NCBI RefSeq assembly: GCF_030708455.1
Contig: NZ_JAUYWF010000009.1
Location: 1-64,000 of the forward strand
Direction: 5' to 3'
DNA from: Halomonas sp. SSL-5
GTDB taxonomy: Bacteria; Pseudomonadota; Gammaproteobacteria; Pseudomonadales; Halomonadaceae
Length of the DNA: 64,000 nucleotides
Shown here: positions 38,365 through 47,964 of the stretch, one piece after another
Layout of the letters: every line of letters starts with the position of its first letter
Numbering within the stretch: position 1 is the stretch's first letter
The notes under the pieces: generated by a model
Seen by the model: only the letters and a program-made list of their open reading frames with translations
What the model was told of the DNA's origin: nothing
Database searches by the model: none
Program-made: the position numbers and the translations under genes

Positions 38365-38898
38365 ATGACCACGATCGTATCCGTGCGCCGCGGCGACCAG
38401 GTGGCGCTGGCCGGCGACGGCCAGGTATCGCTGGGCAACACCGTGATGAAGGGCAACGCCAGCAAGGTGCGGCGCCTCTATCGCGGCGAGGTGCTGGCCG
38501 GTTTCGCCGGCGGTACCGCCGACGCCTTCACCCTCTTCGAGCGCTTCGAGGCACAGCTGGAGAAGTACCAGGGCAACCTGGTCAAGGCCGCCGTGGAGCT
38601 GGCCAAGGAGTGGCGCACCGATCGCGCCCTGCGCCGCCTGGAGGCGCTGCTCGCCGTGGCCAACAAGGACGCCTCGCTGATCATCACCGGCAACGGCGAC
38701 GTGCTGGAGCCCGAAGGTGGCATCATCGCCATCGGCTCCGGCGGCAACTACGCCCTGGCCGCGGCCCGCGCCCTGCTCGAGAACACCGACCTCGGGGCCC
38801 GCGAGATCACCGAGAAATCGCTGGCGATCGCCGGCGATATCTGCGTGTTCACCAACCACAACGTCACCCTCGAGGAGCTGCCTGCCAAGGCGGGCTAA
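38365..38898 (+). CDS. hslV: ATP-dependent protease subunit HslV
   Basis: A 177-residue threonine peptidase (E. coli 176) forming the double-hexamer core of the HslUV protease. After Met removal the catalytic Thr2 (MTTIVSVRR) is exposed; [14 protein letters not shown] (near 18-31) and the [14 protein letters not shown] segment (near 122) are conserved. AAGGAG sits 7 bp ahead of the start. It is 10 bp upstream of hslU. Confidence 0.98.
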   Translation: MTTIVSVRRGDQVALAGDGQVSLGNTVMKGNASKVRRLYRGEVLAGFAGGTADAFTLFERFEAQLEKYQGNLVKAAVELAKEWRTDRALRRLEALLAVANKDASLIITGNGDVLEPEGGIIAIGSGGNYALAAARALLENTDLGAREITEKSLAIAGDICVFTNHNVTLEELPAKAG

Positions 38899-38908
38899 GG
38901 CCGATACC

Positions 38909-40231
38909 ATGACCCAGATGACCCCCCGCGAGATCGTTCACGCCCTGGACCAGTACATCATCGGCCAGCAGGACGCCAAGCGCGCCGTGGCCATCGCCCT
39001 GCGCAACCGCTGGCGTCGCATGCAGCTCGAGGGCGATCTGCGTCAGGAAGTGACGCCCAAGAACATCCTGATGATCGGCCCCACCGGCGTCGGCAAGACC
39101 GAGATCGCCCGCCGCCTGGCCAAGCTGGCCCGCGCGCCCTTCATCAAGGTCGAGGCCACCAAGTTCACCGAGGTGGGCTATGTCGGCCGCGACGTCGAGT
39201 CGATCGTGCGCGACCTGACCGAGGCCGCCATCAAGCTGGTGCGCGAGCAGGCCAAGGAGGAGGTCGGCCACCGCGCCGCGGACGCCGCCGAGGAGCGCAT
39301 CCTCGACGCCCTGCTGCCGCCGCCCCGCGGCCAGGAGGAGGAGCCGCGCCAGGACAGCTCCACGCGCCAGATCTTCCGCAAGAAGCTGCGCGAAGGACAG
39401 CTCGACGACAAGGAGATCGATATCGAGGTCTCCCAGCAGGGCCCCAACGTCGACATCATGACCCCGCCGGGCATGGAGGAGATGACCAGCCAGCTGCAGA
39501 GCCTGTTCTCCGGCATGGGCAAGCAGAAGACCGAGAGCCGTCGCGTGGCGGTCAGGGATGCCTTCGCCCTGCTGCGTGACGAGGAGGCCAGCAAGCTGGT
39601 CAACGAGGAGGAGATCAAGGCCCGCGCCATCGAGTCGGTGGAGCAGAACGGCATCGTCTTCCTCGACGAGATCGACAAGGTCTGCAAGGGGGGCGGCCAG
39701 TCCAGCGGTGGCGAGGTCTCTCGCGAGGGCGTGCAGCGCGACCTGCTGCCGCTGATCGAGGGCTCCACGGTCTCCACCAAGTACGGCATGGTGAAGACCG
39801 ACCATGTGCTGTTCATCGCCTCCGGTGCCTTCCACCTCTCGCGCCCGTCCGACCTGATCCCGGAGCTGCAGGGCCGCCTGCCGATCCGTGTCGAGCTCAA
39901 CGCCCTGACCCCGGACGACTTCAAGCGCATCCTCACCGAGCCCTCCGCGGCGCTGACCAAGCAGTACCAGGCGCTGCTGGCCACCGAGGGCCTGGAGGTG
40001 GCGTTCACCGAGGATGGCATCGAGCGCATCGCCGAGATCGCCTGGAAGGTCAACGAGGGCACCGAGAACATCGGCGCACGCCGCCTGCACACCGTGATGG
40101 AACGCCTGCTGGAGGAGGCCTCGTTCCGGGGCAGCGACATCGGCACCCCGCTGACCATCGATGCCGCCTACGTCGACTCGCAGCTCGGCGAGCTGGCAAT
40201 GGACGAGGACCTGTCGCGGTATATCCTGTAA
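38909..40231 (+). CDS. hslU: ATP-dependent unfoldase HslU (ClpY)
   Basis: A 440-residue AAA+ ATPase (E. coli 443) that unfolds and feeds substrates to HslV. Walker A GPTGVGKT is at 57-64, the pore motif GYVGRDV is at about 90-96, an inserted I-domain spans about 110-240, Walker B FLDEID is near 250-255, and the C-terminus ends LSRYIL, the tail that activates HslV. Repeat copy D begins 49 bp downstream. Confidence 0.98.
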   Translation: MTQMTPREIVHALDQYIIGQQDAKRAVAIALRNRWRRMQLEGDLRQEVTPKNILMIGPTGVGKTEIARRLAKLARAPFIKVEATKFTEVGYVGRDVESIVRDLTEAAIKLVREQAKEEVGHRAADAAEERILDALLPPPRGQEEEPRQDSSTRQIFRKKLREGQLDDKEIDIEVSQQGPNVDIMTPPGMEEMTSQLQSLFSGMGKQKTESRRVAVRDAFALLRDEEASKLVNEEEIKARAIESVEQNGIVFLDEIDKVCKGGGQSSGGEVSREGVQRDLLPLIEGSTVSTKYGMVKTDHVLFIASGAFHLSRPSDLIPELQGRLPIRVELNALTPDDFKRILTEPSAALTKQYQALLATEGLEVAFTEDGIERIAEIAWKVNEGTENIGARRLHTVMERLLEEASFRGSDIGTPLTIDAAYVDSQLGELAMDEDLSRYIL

Positions 40232-40279
40232 CCAAGCGGCACGCCGCGGGGCACGGTATGCCCCCAGCGGCTGCCCGCG

Positions 40280-40458
40280 GCGCCGGGGACAGGCCGTAGC
40301 GGAGGTCCTTGCCTGGGGTGAGAAGCCCTGCTTCGAACGGGCTGGCCATGGATGGCCAGCACCGGTCCTGCAAGCGAAGCAGGACGCGAGAGCGAAGCAG
40401 GGCATCGGTAGCGCCCAGGGAGGGGTTCACAGCGCCTCCGCGAAGGCCTGTCACCGGG
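40280..40458 (+). repeat. structured intergenic repeat, copy D (long form)
   Basis: A 179-bp relative of copy B with the same nested layout. Outer arms CCGGGGACAGGCC and GGCCTGTCACCGG, inner arms GCGGAGG and CCTCCGC: these differ from copy B (GAGGGGG/CCCCCTC) at paired positions, so the pairing is kept by double changes. Inside are CTGCTTCG (40328-40335) with CGAAGCAG (40393-40400), the perfect hairpin GCTGGCCA-TGGA-TGGCCAGC (40341-40360), and CCTGC/GCAGG (40367-40383). An open frame runs through it into the DUF971 gene and could cause a false N-terminal extension. Confidence 0.88.
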
Positions 40459-40497
40459 TCAGCCGCGTCCCCTAATGCCCAGACCCGGACGCCAACC

Positions 40498-40881
40498 ATG
40501 CCAGCCCCCATTCCTACCAATGTCCACTACCACAAGCGGGCCTGCGAGCTGGAGCTCGGCTATGCCGATGGCCACAGCTACCGGCTATCGGTCGAGTACC
40601 TGCGGGTCTTCTCGCCCTCCGCCGAGGTGCGCGGCCATGGCCGCGATACCGCCACCCTGCAGGTCGGCAAGAAGTTCGTCGGCCTCAAGGACATCACCCA
40701 GGCCGGTCGCTACGCCCTCAAGCTGCACTTCGACGACGGCCACGACAGCGGCCTGTTCAGCTGGGACTACCTCAAGTGGCTGATCGATAATCGCGAGGCC
40801 AACTGGGCCGATTACCTGGAGCGCCTGGAGGCGGCCGGTGCCAGCCGCGAGCCGCTGGGCATAGAAATCAGGCAGCTGTAA
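40498..40881 (+). CDS. DUF971 / gamma-butyrobetaine hydroxylase-like N-terminal domain protein
   Basis: A 127-residue protein of the GBBH-like_N family, with the pattern LxYxDGxxYRLSVEYLRVFSPSAEVRGHG near residues 17-45 and FDDGHDSGLFSWDYLKWL near 79-96. The fold is a small beta domain found at the N-terminus of carnitine-pathway dioxygenases; stand-alone versions in gamma-proteobacteria sit after hslVU and have no established function (some relatives are linked to iron-sulfur cluster carriers). The start at 40498 was chosen because everything upstream in frame is repeat copy D. Confidence 0.85.
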   Translation: MPAPIPTNVHYHKRACELELGYADGHSYRLSVEYLRVFSPSAEVRGHGRDTATLQVGKKFVGLKDITQAGRYALKLHFDDGHDSGLFSWDYLKWLIDNREANWADYLERLEAAGASREPLGIEIRQL

Positions 40882-40889
40882 CCCGCGTC

Positions 40890-40919
40890 AAGACAATCGC
40901 CGCCGCGGGAGGCTACAAT
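40890..40919 (+). promoter_or_regulatory. possible ubiE promoter
   Basis: A -35 AAGACA (4/6) and a -10 TACAAT (5/6) are 18 bp apart, ending 55 bp before ubiE. It lies just after the DUF971 stop and would serve the ubiE-ubiJ-ubiB set. Confidence 0.5.
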
Positions 40920-40974
40920 GGCGCCCATCCGAGGCCTTGACCTCTCCCATGCAGCGATTCGGGAGCCCCATCGC

Positions 40975-41742
40975 ATGAGCGCCAACCAAAGCTCCAGGGA
41001 CAAGCCGACCACCGATTTCGGCTACCAGGAAGTGCCCCGCGAGGAGAAGGCCTCACGGGTGGCCGACGTGTTCCACTCCGTGGCGGCCCGCTACGACGTC
41101 ATGAACGACCTGATGTCGTTCGGCATCCACCGCCTCTGGAAGCGGCTGACCATCGAGCGCGCCGGGGTGCGCCCCGGCCACAGCGTGCTCGATATCGCCG
41201 GCGGCACCGGCGACCTGACGCTGAAATTCTCGCGCATGGTGGGCCCCCGCGGGCGCGTGGTACTGGCCGATATCAACGAATCGATGCTGCGCGTCGGCCG
41301 CGACAAGCTGCTCGACCATGGCGTGGGCGGCAATGTCGAGTACGTCCAGGCCAACGCCGAGTGCCTGCCCTTCCCGGACAACACCTTCGACTGCATCACC
41401 ATCGCCTTCGGCCTGCGCAACGTCACCGACAAGGATGCCGCGCTGCGCTCCATGACCCGGGTACTCAAACCCGGCGGCCGCCTGCTGGTGCTCGAGTTCT
41501 CCAAGCCGCGCAACCCCCTGCTGACCCGGGCCTACGACGAGTACTCCTTCCGCCTGCTGCCGCGCATCGGCCAGGTGGTGGCCAGCGATGCCGACAGCTA
41601 CCGCTACCTGGCCGAGTCTATCCGCATGCATCCCGACCAGGAGACCCTCAAGTCGATGATGGAAGCGGCCGGCCTGGAGCGGGTGGAGTACACCAACATG
41701 ACCGGGGGCATCGTCGCCCTGCACCGCGGCATCAAACTCTGA
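40975..41742 (+). CDS. ubiE: ubiquinone/menaquinone C-methyltransferase UbiE
   Basis: A 255-residue SAM-dependent methyltransferase (E. coli 251) acting on 2-polyprenyl-6-methoxy-benzoquinol. The family signature [24 protein letters not shown] is near residues 30-53, SAM motif [11 protein letters not shown] near 70-79, and the NAxxLPFxxxxFD segment near 126. The start at MSANQSSRD follows a weak ribosome site. First of ubiE-ubiJ-ubiB. Confidence 0.97.
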   Translation: MSANQSSRDKPTTDFGYQEVPREEKASRVADVFHSVAARYDVMNDLMSFGIHRLWKRLTIERAGVRPGHSVLDIAGGTGDLTLKFSRMVGPRGRVVLADINESMLRVGRDKLLDHGVGGNVEYVQANAECLPFPDNTFDCITIAFGLRNVTDKDAALRSMTRVLKPGGRLLVLEFSKPRNPLLTRAYDEYSFRLLPRIGQVVASDADSYRYLAESIRMHPDQETLKSMMEAAGLERVEYTNMTGGIVALHRGIKL

Positions 41743-41749
41743 GGTGGGC

Positions 41750-42388
41750 ATGGCCTTGACCCCGACTCTGCTGCTCGCCGCCGCCGAGAGGACCCTGAAC
41801 GCACTGCTGGCCCGGGACCCAGCGGCGCCCTCGCGCCTGGCCCGGCTGGCCGGCCAGCGGTTGCTGCTGCGGCTCGAGCACCCCGAGCTGGCGCTGGCCA
41901 TCCATTTCCACTCCGGCGGCCTCGACCTGCTGCGCCCCGACGCTCCGCAGGAGGAGGCCTACGATGCCGTGGTCGAGCTGGACGCCGAGACCCTCGGCGC
42001 CCTGATGGGCGGTGCCTCCATGGAACGGCTGATGTTCCAGGGGCGTCTGGCGGTACGCGGCCGCATCCCGCTGCTGGAGGCGACTCGCGATCTGCTGCTC
42101 GACCTCGACCTCGACTGGGAGGGCGAACTGGCCCGCTGGCTCGGCGACATTCCCGCCCACAGCCTGGCCGAGGGGCTACGCCGCCTGGGCCGCTTCGGGC
42201 TGCGCACCCGCGAGGAGTTCTGCGCCGACCTCTCCGAGTACCTGGTCGAGGAGGCCCGCCTGCTGCCGGGCCGCCCCCAGCTCGAGGTGCTGCGCGACCA
42301 CCTGACCGAGCTGGAGGTGGCCTCAGACCGCCTCGAGGCGCGACTGGCCCGCCTGCATCGGCACCTGGCGGGCAGGGTGGTGGCATGA
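41750..42388 (+). CDS. ubiJ: ubiquinone biosynthesis accessory factor UbiJ
   Basis: A 212-residue SCP2-type lipid-binding protein that helps assemble the Ubi enzyme complex with UbiK. The SCP2 fold occupies about 20-115; the C-terminus (about 165-210) is a predicted helix with Leu/Arg heptads, probably the UbiK-binding coiled coil. The ATG at 41750 is preferred over a GTG at 41744 because GAGG lies 5 bp upstream. It overlaps ubiB by 4 bp. Confidence 0.92.
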   Translation: MALTPTLLLAAAERTLNALLARDPAAPSRLARLAGQRLLLRLEHPELALAIHFHSGGLDLLRPDAPQEEAYDAVVELDAETLGALMGGASMERLMFQGRLAVRGRIPLLEATRDLLLDLDLDWEGELARWLGDIPAHSLAEGLRRLGRFGLRTREEFCADLSEYLVEEARLLPGRPQLEVLRDHLTELEVASDRLEARLARLHRHLAGRVVA

Positions 42389-44010
42389 TCCTGCTGCGTC
42401 TGCTGCGCATCCTGTGGGTGATCACCCGCTACCGCCTCGACACCCTGCTGCCCCTCGAACGCCTGCCCTGGGCGCTGCGCATCCCGTTCAAGCTCTCGCC
42501 GCTGCGCCTGGTACCCATCGGCAGCCGGTCACGGGGCGAGCGCCTGCGCCTGGCGCTGGAGTCGCTGGGTCCCATCTTCGTCAAGTTCGGCCAGGTGCTC
42601 TCCACCCGCCGCGACCTGCTGCCCGAGGACGTGGCCGATGAGCTCAAGCGCCTGCAGGACCAGGTCCCCCCCTTCCCCGGCAGCGAGGCCCGCGGCGTGG
42701 TGGAGGCGGAGCTGGGCCTGCCGGTGGCCGAGGCCTTCGCCTCCTTCGACGCCGAGCCCCTGGCCTCGGCCTCCATCGCCCAGGTCCACGGCGCCCGGCT
42801 GCACGGCGGCGAGGAGGTGGTGGTCAAGATCATCCGCCCGGGTATCGACCGGGTGATGCGCCAGGACATGGCCCTGCTCTACCATTTCGCCCGCCTGCTG
42901 ACCATCGTGCCCGAGGCGCGCCGACTGCGGCCGGTGGAGGTGGTACGCGACTACGAGACCACCCTGTTCGACGAACTCGACCTGCACAAGGAGGCGGCCA
43001 ACACCTCCCAGCTCAAGCGCAACTTCAAGGACTCCACGCAGCTCTATGTACCGGCCATTCACTGGGAGCTGACCCGCCATCGGGTGATGGTGCAGGAACG
43101 CATCTACGGGGTGCCGGTGGCCGATCTCGCCGCCCTCAAGGCCCAGGGCACCGACCTCAAGACGCTCGCCGAGCGCGGCGTGGAGATCTTCTTCACCCAG
43201 GTGTTCCGCGACAACTTCTTCCACGCCGATATGCACCCGGGCAACATCTTCGTCTCCCGCAAGCACCCCCACGATCCCCAGTACATCGCCATCGACTGCG
43301 GCATCGTCGGCAGCCTCACCCGCGAGGACCAGGACTACCTGGCGCGCAACCTGCTGGCCTTCTTCCACCAGGACTACTACGAGGTGGCGGCGCTGCACAT
43401 CGAGTCGGGCTGGGTCGGCGAGCATACCCGGGCCAACGAGTTCGCCGCCGCGGTGCGTACCGTGTGCGAGCCGATCCTCGAGAAGCCGCTCAAGGACATC
43501 TCCTTCGGCCAGGTGCTGCTGGGCCTGTTCCAGACCGCACGTCGCTTCGACATGAAGGTGCAGCCGCAGCTGGTGCTGCTGCAGAAGACCCTGCTCAACA
43601 TCGAGGGCCTGGGGCGCCAGCTCTATCCGGAGCTCGACCTGTGGAAGACCGCCAAGCCCTACCTGGAGCGCTGGATGGAAGAGCGCGCCGGGGTGAAGGG
43701 CTTCTGGGCCTCGCTCAAGCGTCAGGCCCCGGAGCTCAGCCACCAGATTCCCGAACTGCCGACCCTGGTCCACCAGGTGCTCTCCCAGGCCGAACTGGAG
43801 AAGCGCCAGCGCCGACACCAGGGTGAGGCGCTCGGCGGCATCCAGCGCCACCTGGCGCATCAAGGGCGCCGCCACCGCCGGCTACGCCTGGGGCTGCTGC
43901 TGGTAGCGCTGGCGGTGGCCTGGCAGCCGCTGGCCGAGTGGGCCGGCGGACAGCCCTGGCCGGCACTGACCGCCGCGGCCATCGGCCTCGCGCTGCTGGC
44001 CTGGCACTGA
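42385..44010 (+). CDS. ubiB: ubiquinone biosynthesis atypical kinase/ATPase UbiB
   Basis: A 541-residue UbiB/ADCK-family protein (E. coli 546). The Ala-rich and KxGQ region [14 protein letters not shown] is near 68-81, the catalytic Lys lies in VVKIIRPG near 148-155, and the metal-binding segment HADMHPGN is near 283-290. Two C-terminal membrane helices (about 495-515 and 520-540) anchor it. It is believed to extract ubiquinone precursors from the membrane using ATP. Confidence 0.97.
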   Translation: MILLRLLRILWVITRYRLDTLLPLERLPWALRIPFKLSPLRLVPIGSRSRGERLRLALESLGPIFVKFGQVLSTRRDLLPEDVADELKRLQDQVPPFPGSEARGVVEAELGLPVAEAFASFDAEPLASASIAQVHGARLHGGEEVVVKIIRPGIDRVMRQDMALLYHFARLLTIVPEARRLRPVEVVRDYETTLFDELDLHKEAANTSQLKRNFKDSTQLYVPAIHWELTRHRVMVQERIYGVPVADLAALKAQGTDLKTLAERGVEIFFTQVFRDNFFHADMHPGNIFVSRKHPHDPQYIAIDCGIVGSLTREDQDYLARNLLAFFHQDYYEVAALHIESGWVGEHTRANEFAAAVRTVCEPILEKPLKDISFGQVLLGLFQTARRFDMKVQPQLVLLQKTLLNIEGLGRQLYPELDLWKTAKPYLERWMEERAGVKGFWASLKRQAPELSHQIPELPTLVHQVLSQAELEKRQRRHQGEALGGIQRHLAHQGRRHRRLRLGLLLVALAVAWQPLAEWAGGQPWPALTAAAIGLALLAWH

Positions 44011-44049
44011 CCACGTTTCACGCTCGCCCTTTTCACGGAGACGTCATCG

Positions 44050-44385
44050 ATGAGCGATATTCTCGAGCGGCTGCAGGTTGTCCTGGATCAACGCCGCGAG
44101 GCCGATCCTGCCGACTCCTACGTCGCCGCCTTGCATCACAAGGGCCTGAACAAGATACTCGAGAAGGTCGGCGAGGAGGCCACCGAGACCCTGCTCGCGG
44201 CGAAGGACGCCGAGGCCGGTGGCGATGCCGAACGCCAAGCGTTGATCGCCGAAACGGCCGACCTGTGGTTTCATAGCCTGGTGATGCTGTCGCATCTCGG
44301 GCTCGAACATGGTGCGGTGCTCGACGAGCTGGGGCGCCGCTTCGGTATCTCCGGTCACGACGAGAAGGCCGCACGCCAACCCTAG
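44050..44385 (+). CDS. hisE: phosphoribosyl-ATP pyrophosphatase
   Basis: A 111-residue MazG-fold enzyme for the second step of histidine synthesis. The metal-binding motif KVGEEATET (near 39-47) and [13 protein letters not shown] (near 71-83) are typical. In Pseudomonas hisI, the next enzyme, sits between ubiB and hisE; here only 39 bp separate ubiB and hisE and hisI is absent. It is followed by tatABC. Confidence 0.96.
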   Translation: MSDILERLQVVLDQRREADPADSYVAALHHKGLNKILEKVGEEATETLLAAKDAEAGGDAERQALIAETADLWFHSLVMLSHLGLEHGAVLDELGRRFGISGHDEKAARQP

Positions 44386-44449
44386 TCCGCTGGACACAAC
44401 ATCACTGGCCGTTCCGGGTGAGCCGGAACCCCAATCAGAGGAAGCGCTC

Positions 44450-44722
44450 ATGTTAGGTGGTATCAGTATCTGGCAGCTGCTGATCGTACTCGGCATCATC
44501 ATCCTGATCTTCGGCACCAAGAAGCTACGCAACGTCGGTACCGACCTGGGTGGCGCCGTGAAGGGCTTCAAGAAGGCGATGAGCGAGGAAGAGAAGGCCG
44601 AGAAGGCCGCGGAAGAGGAAACCGAAGAACAGGCCCAGGCCCGCGTCGACCACAAGGAAGAGACCAACACCTACGACGTCCAGGCCGAGCGAAAGCCCGA
44701 GGAACAAGAAGAGCGCAAGTAA
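44450..44722 (+). CDS. tatA: Sec-independent translocase subunit TatA
   Basis: A 90-residue protein: one short membrane helix at about 6-21 ([17 protein letters not shown]), the FGxxKLR hinge ([24 protein letters not shown]) and a charged acidic tail from 45. It forms the pore-like ring in twin-arginine export. The start follows AGAGGAAG. Two Tat substrates, PhoX and the SoxB-like lipoprotein, are encoded 6-8 kb away. Confidence 0.96.
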   Translation: MLGGISIWQLLIVLGIIILIFGTKKLRNVGTDLGGAVKGFKKAMSEEEKAEKAAEEETEEQAQARVDHKEETNTYDVQAERKPEEQEERK

Positions 44723-44728
44723 ACCGCC

Positions 44729-45154
44729 ATGTTCGATATCGGCTTTCTCGAACTCCTGCTGCTCGGCGTGGTAGGCCTGCTGGTACTCGGTCCGGAGCGG
44801 CTGCCCAAGGCGGCGCGCACCCTGGGCCTGTGGATCGGCAAGATCAAGCGAACCGTCTCCGGCATGCAGCGCGAGATCAGCGCTCAGCTGGAGGCGGAAG
44901 AGCTGCGCCAGAAACTCGACGAGCAGCAGAAGAAGCTGGACGACAGCGTCAATCAGGTGAAGCGCGGCGTCGAAGGCATCGCCGAGCCAGAGCGTGGCTC
45001 CCGGGATACGGACAAGCGCCACCAGGATGCCCCCGCGGCGACGCCGGAGCAGCGCCTGGATGATGCCCTGTCCCGCGCCCGCGAGGGTGCCGATACGCCG
45101 CCTGACGCCGCGGCCGAGCCCTCTCCCGTCGACAAGGACGCCCCCGAACGATGA
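44729..45154 (+). CDS. tatB: Sec-independent translocase subunit TatB
   Basis: A 141-residue protein with an N-terminal membrane helix (about 3-21, including LLLLGVVGLLVLGPERLP), an amphipathic helix and a long charged helical tail (about 50-141). The GFLELLLLGVVGLLVLGPERLPKAAR pattern distinguishes TatB from TatA. It binds signal peptides together with TatC. Overlaps tatC by 4 bp. Confidence 0.95.
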   Translation: MFDIGFLELLLLGVVGLLVLGPERLPKAARTLGLWIGKIKRTVSGMQREISAQLEAEELRQKLDEQQKKLDDSVNQVKRGVEGIAEPERGSRDTDKRHQDAPAATPEQRLDDALSRAREGADTPPDAAAEPSPVDKDAPER

Positions 45155-45918
45155 GCAACCCCGGTGACGGCCCGGAACAGCACCAGGCCCCGCTGATCGA
45201 GCACCTGATCGAACTGCGCTCGCGTCTGCTGCGCGCCGTGGTGGCGGTGCTGGTGATCTTCCTTGGCCTCTACGCCTTCGCCAACGACATCTATACCTTC
45301 GTGGCCCAGCCGCTGATGGCGCTGCTGCCGGAAGGCTCGCAGATGATCGCCACCGAGGTGGCGTCGCCCTTCCTGGCGCCCTTCAAGCTGACCCTGGTCA
45401 CGGCGGTGTTCATCGCCGTGCCCTACGTGCTGCATCAGGCCTGGGCCTTCGTGGCCCCGGGCCTGTACGACAACGAGAAGGCGCTGGCCATCCCCATCCT
45501 GGCCTCCAGCGTGATGCTGTTCTACGCCGGGGCGGCCTTCGCCTACTATGCGGTCTTCCCGCTGCTGTTCGAGTTCTTCACCCAGACCGGGCCGGAGAAC
45601 GTGACGGTGATGACCGATATCAACGCCTACCTCAACTTCGTGCTGAAGCTGTTCTTCGCCTTCGGCGTGGCCTTCGAGATTCCCATCGCGACATTCCTGC
45701 TGATCGCCTCGGGCGCCACCACGGTGGAGAGCCTGTCGAAGAAGCGCCCCTACGTGGTACTCGGCTGCTTTGTGGTGGGCATGTTGCTCACCCCGCCGGA
45801 CGTGATCTCCCAGAGCCTGCTGGCGATCCCCATGTACCTGCTCTATGAGGTGGGCCTGCTGTTCGGCCGCCTGGCCAGGCGCAAGAAGCGCCAGCGCGAG
45901 GCGGAAGACGACTCCTAA
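45151..45918 (+). CDS. tatC: Sec-independent translocase subunit TatC
   Basis: A 255-residue integral membrane protein with six predicted helices and the N-terminal HLIELRSRLLRA motif (near residues 14-25) that contacts twin-arginine signals. The conserved FAFGVAFEIP segment of the fourth helix is present. Its stop codon forms part of the first heptamer of the convergent-spacer cassette. Confidence 0.97.
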   Translation: MSNPGDGPEQHQAPLIEHLIELRSRLLRAVVAVLVIFLGLYAFANDIYTFVAQPLMALLPEGSQMIATEVASPFLAPFKLTLVTAVFIAVPYVLHQAWAFVAPGLYDNEKALAIPILASSVMLFYAGAAFAYYAVFPLLFEFFTQTGPENVTVMTDINAYLNFVLKLFFAFGVAFEIPIATFLLIASGATTVESLSKKRPYVVLGCFVVGMLLTPPDVISQSLLAIPMYLLYEVGLLFGRLARRKKRQREAEDDS

Positions 45919-46031
45919 GTTATAAGTTTTAAGCTGTAAGCCATAAGAAAACCCCCAGGCCTCAATGCTCTGGGGGTTTTACTTAAAGCTTACGGCTTAC
46001 GGCTTACAGCTCCCGGCAAAGCCGGGTCAGA
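45913..46031. repeat. heptamer cassette 1 in the tatC/elbB spacer
   Basis: Five 7-bp units ending TAAG (TCCTAAG, TTATAAG, TTTTAAG, CTGTAAG, CCATAAG; 45913-45947), the first containing the tatC stop, precede a terminator hairpin. After it come four units beginning CTTA (CTTAAAG, CTTACGG, CTTACGG, CTTACAG; from 45982), then the hairpin CCCGGC-AAA-GCCGGG (46012-46026). The last 31 bp (46001-46031) match 50306-50336 at 30 of 31 positions and include the elbB stop. Confidence 0.85.
45948..45980. terminator. bidirectional terminator between tatC and elbB
   Basis: An 11-bp stem AAAACCCCCAG / CTGGGGGTTTT with an 11-nt loop ends in T4 on the plus strand and, by symmetry, on the minus strand. It serves the convergent tatABC and elbB transcripts. 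Confidence 0.85.
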
Positions 46032-46689
46032 GATCCATCAGCTCGTCGACCCGGTCGACCAGCTTGAAGATGCCGGTGGCGGCCTCGCTGATGCGGGTGG
46101 CGAGCATATAGGCCGGCGTGGTCACCACGCGATGCTCGAAGTCCACCACGATATCCTCCACGCCGCAGCTGCGGTGCAGCCCCCCCATGGCGCTGATGGC
46201 CCCGGAAATGCCGGGATCCTGGCCGATGGTGACGGCAATACCCGAGCCCAGCAGGCGCGGCACCATCACCGGGCTGATGCACATCAGGCCGATCGGCTTG
46301 CGGGCCTCGTGAAAGCCTTCCAGGGCTTCCTTGAGCTCATCGAGTACCCGCATCTCGGCGCCATCCTCGGCGAAGCTGGAGAGGTTCTTGGCGGCGCCGA
46401 AACCGCCGGGCAGGATCACCGCATCGAAGTCGTCCGCCTCCAGCTCGGCCAGCGGCTGGATCTCCCCGCGCGCCAGGCGAGCCGCCTCGGTGAGCACGTT
46501 GCGCGCCTCCTCCTCTGCCACCTCGCCACTGCGGTGGTCGATGACATGGTGCTGGGCGATATCCGGCGCGAAGCAGCGATAGCCGAGGCCCAGCTGGTCG
46601 AGCCGCAGCAGGGTCAGGGTGGTCTCGTAGATCTCGGAGCCATCGAAGACCCCGCAGCCCGAAAGGATCACCGCCACCTGTTTGCTCAT
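46027..46689 (-). CDS. elbB: ElbB (isoprenoid biosynthesis glyoxalase, DJ-1/PfpI superfamily)
   Basis: A 220-residue protein (E. coli ElbB 217) of the class I glutamine-amidotransferase-like fold. Signature segments are MSKQVAVILSGCGVFDGSEIYE at the start, VILPGGFGAAKNL near 90-102 and the nucleophile-elbow Cys in GLMCISPVM near 134-142. ElbB has glyoxalase activity in vitro and was linked to isoprenoid yield; its cell role is unclear. The stop codon falls inside a repeat block shared with phoX. Divergent from hemB. Confidence 0.93.
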   Translation of the reverse strand: MSKQVAVILSGCGVFDGSEIYETTLTLLRLDQLGLGYRCFAPDIAQHHVIDHRSGEVAEEEARNVLTEAARLARGEIQPLAELEADDFDAVILPGGFGAAKNLSSFAEDGAEMRVLDELKEALEGFHEARKPIGLMCISPVMVPRLLGSGIAVTIGQDPGISGAISAMGGLHRSCGVEDIVVDFEHRVVTTPAYMLATRISEAATGIFKLVDRVDELMDL

Positions 46690-46815
46690 GCCTATCTCCT
46701 TGCAGGGTTCGCCTGCCGACGGCAGGACCTGTTAACGAGCTCCACACTCTAGAGCGATCCCTCGAGTGCGACAAGGCGAGACTTGACCTGAACGACTTTC
46801 GGCGCAAGGCCACAC

Positions 46816-47919
<1,104 letters not shown>

Positions 47920-47964
47920 CAAGGGAGGGGACTGCGCGCCCTTCCTGGAAACGGAGAGAAGCCC

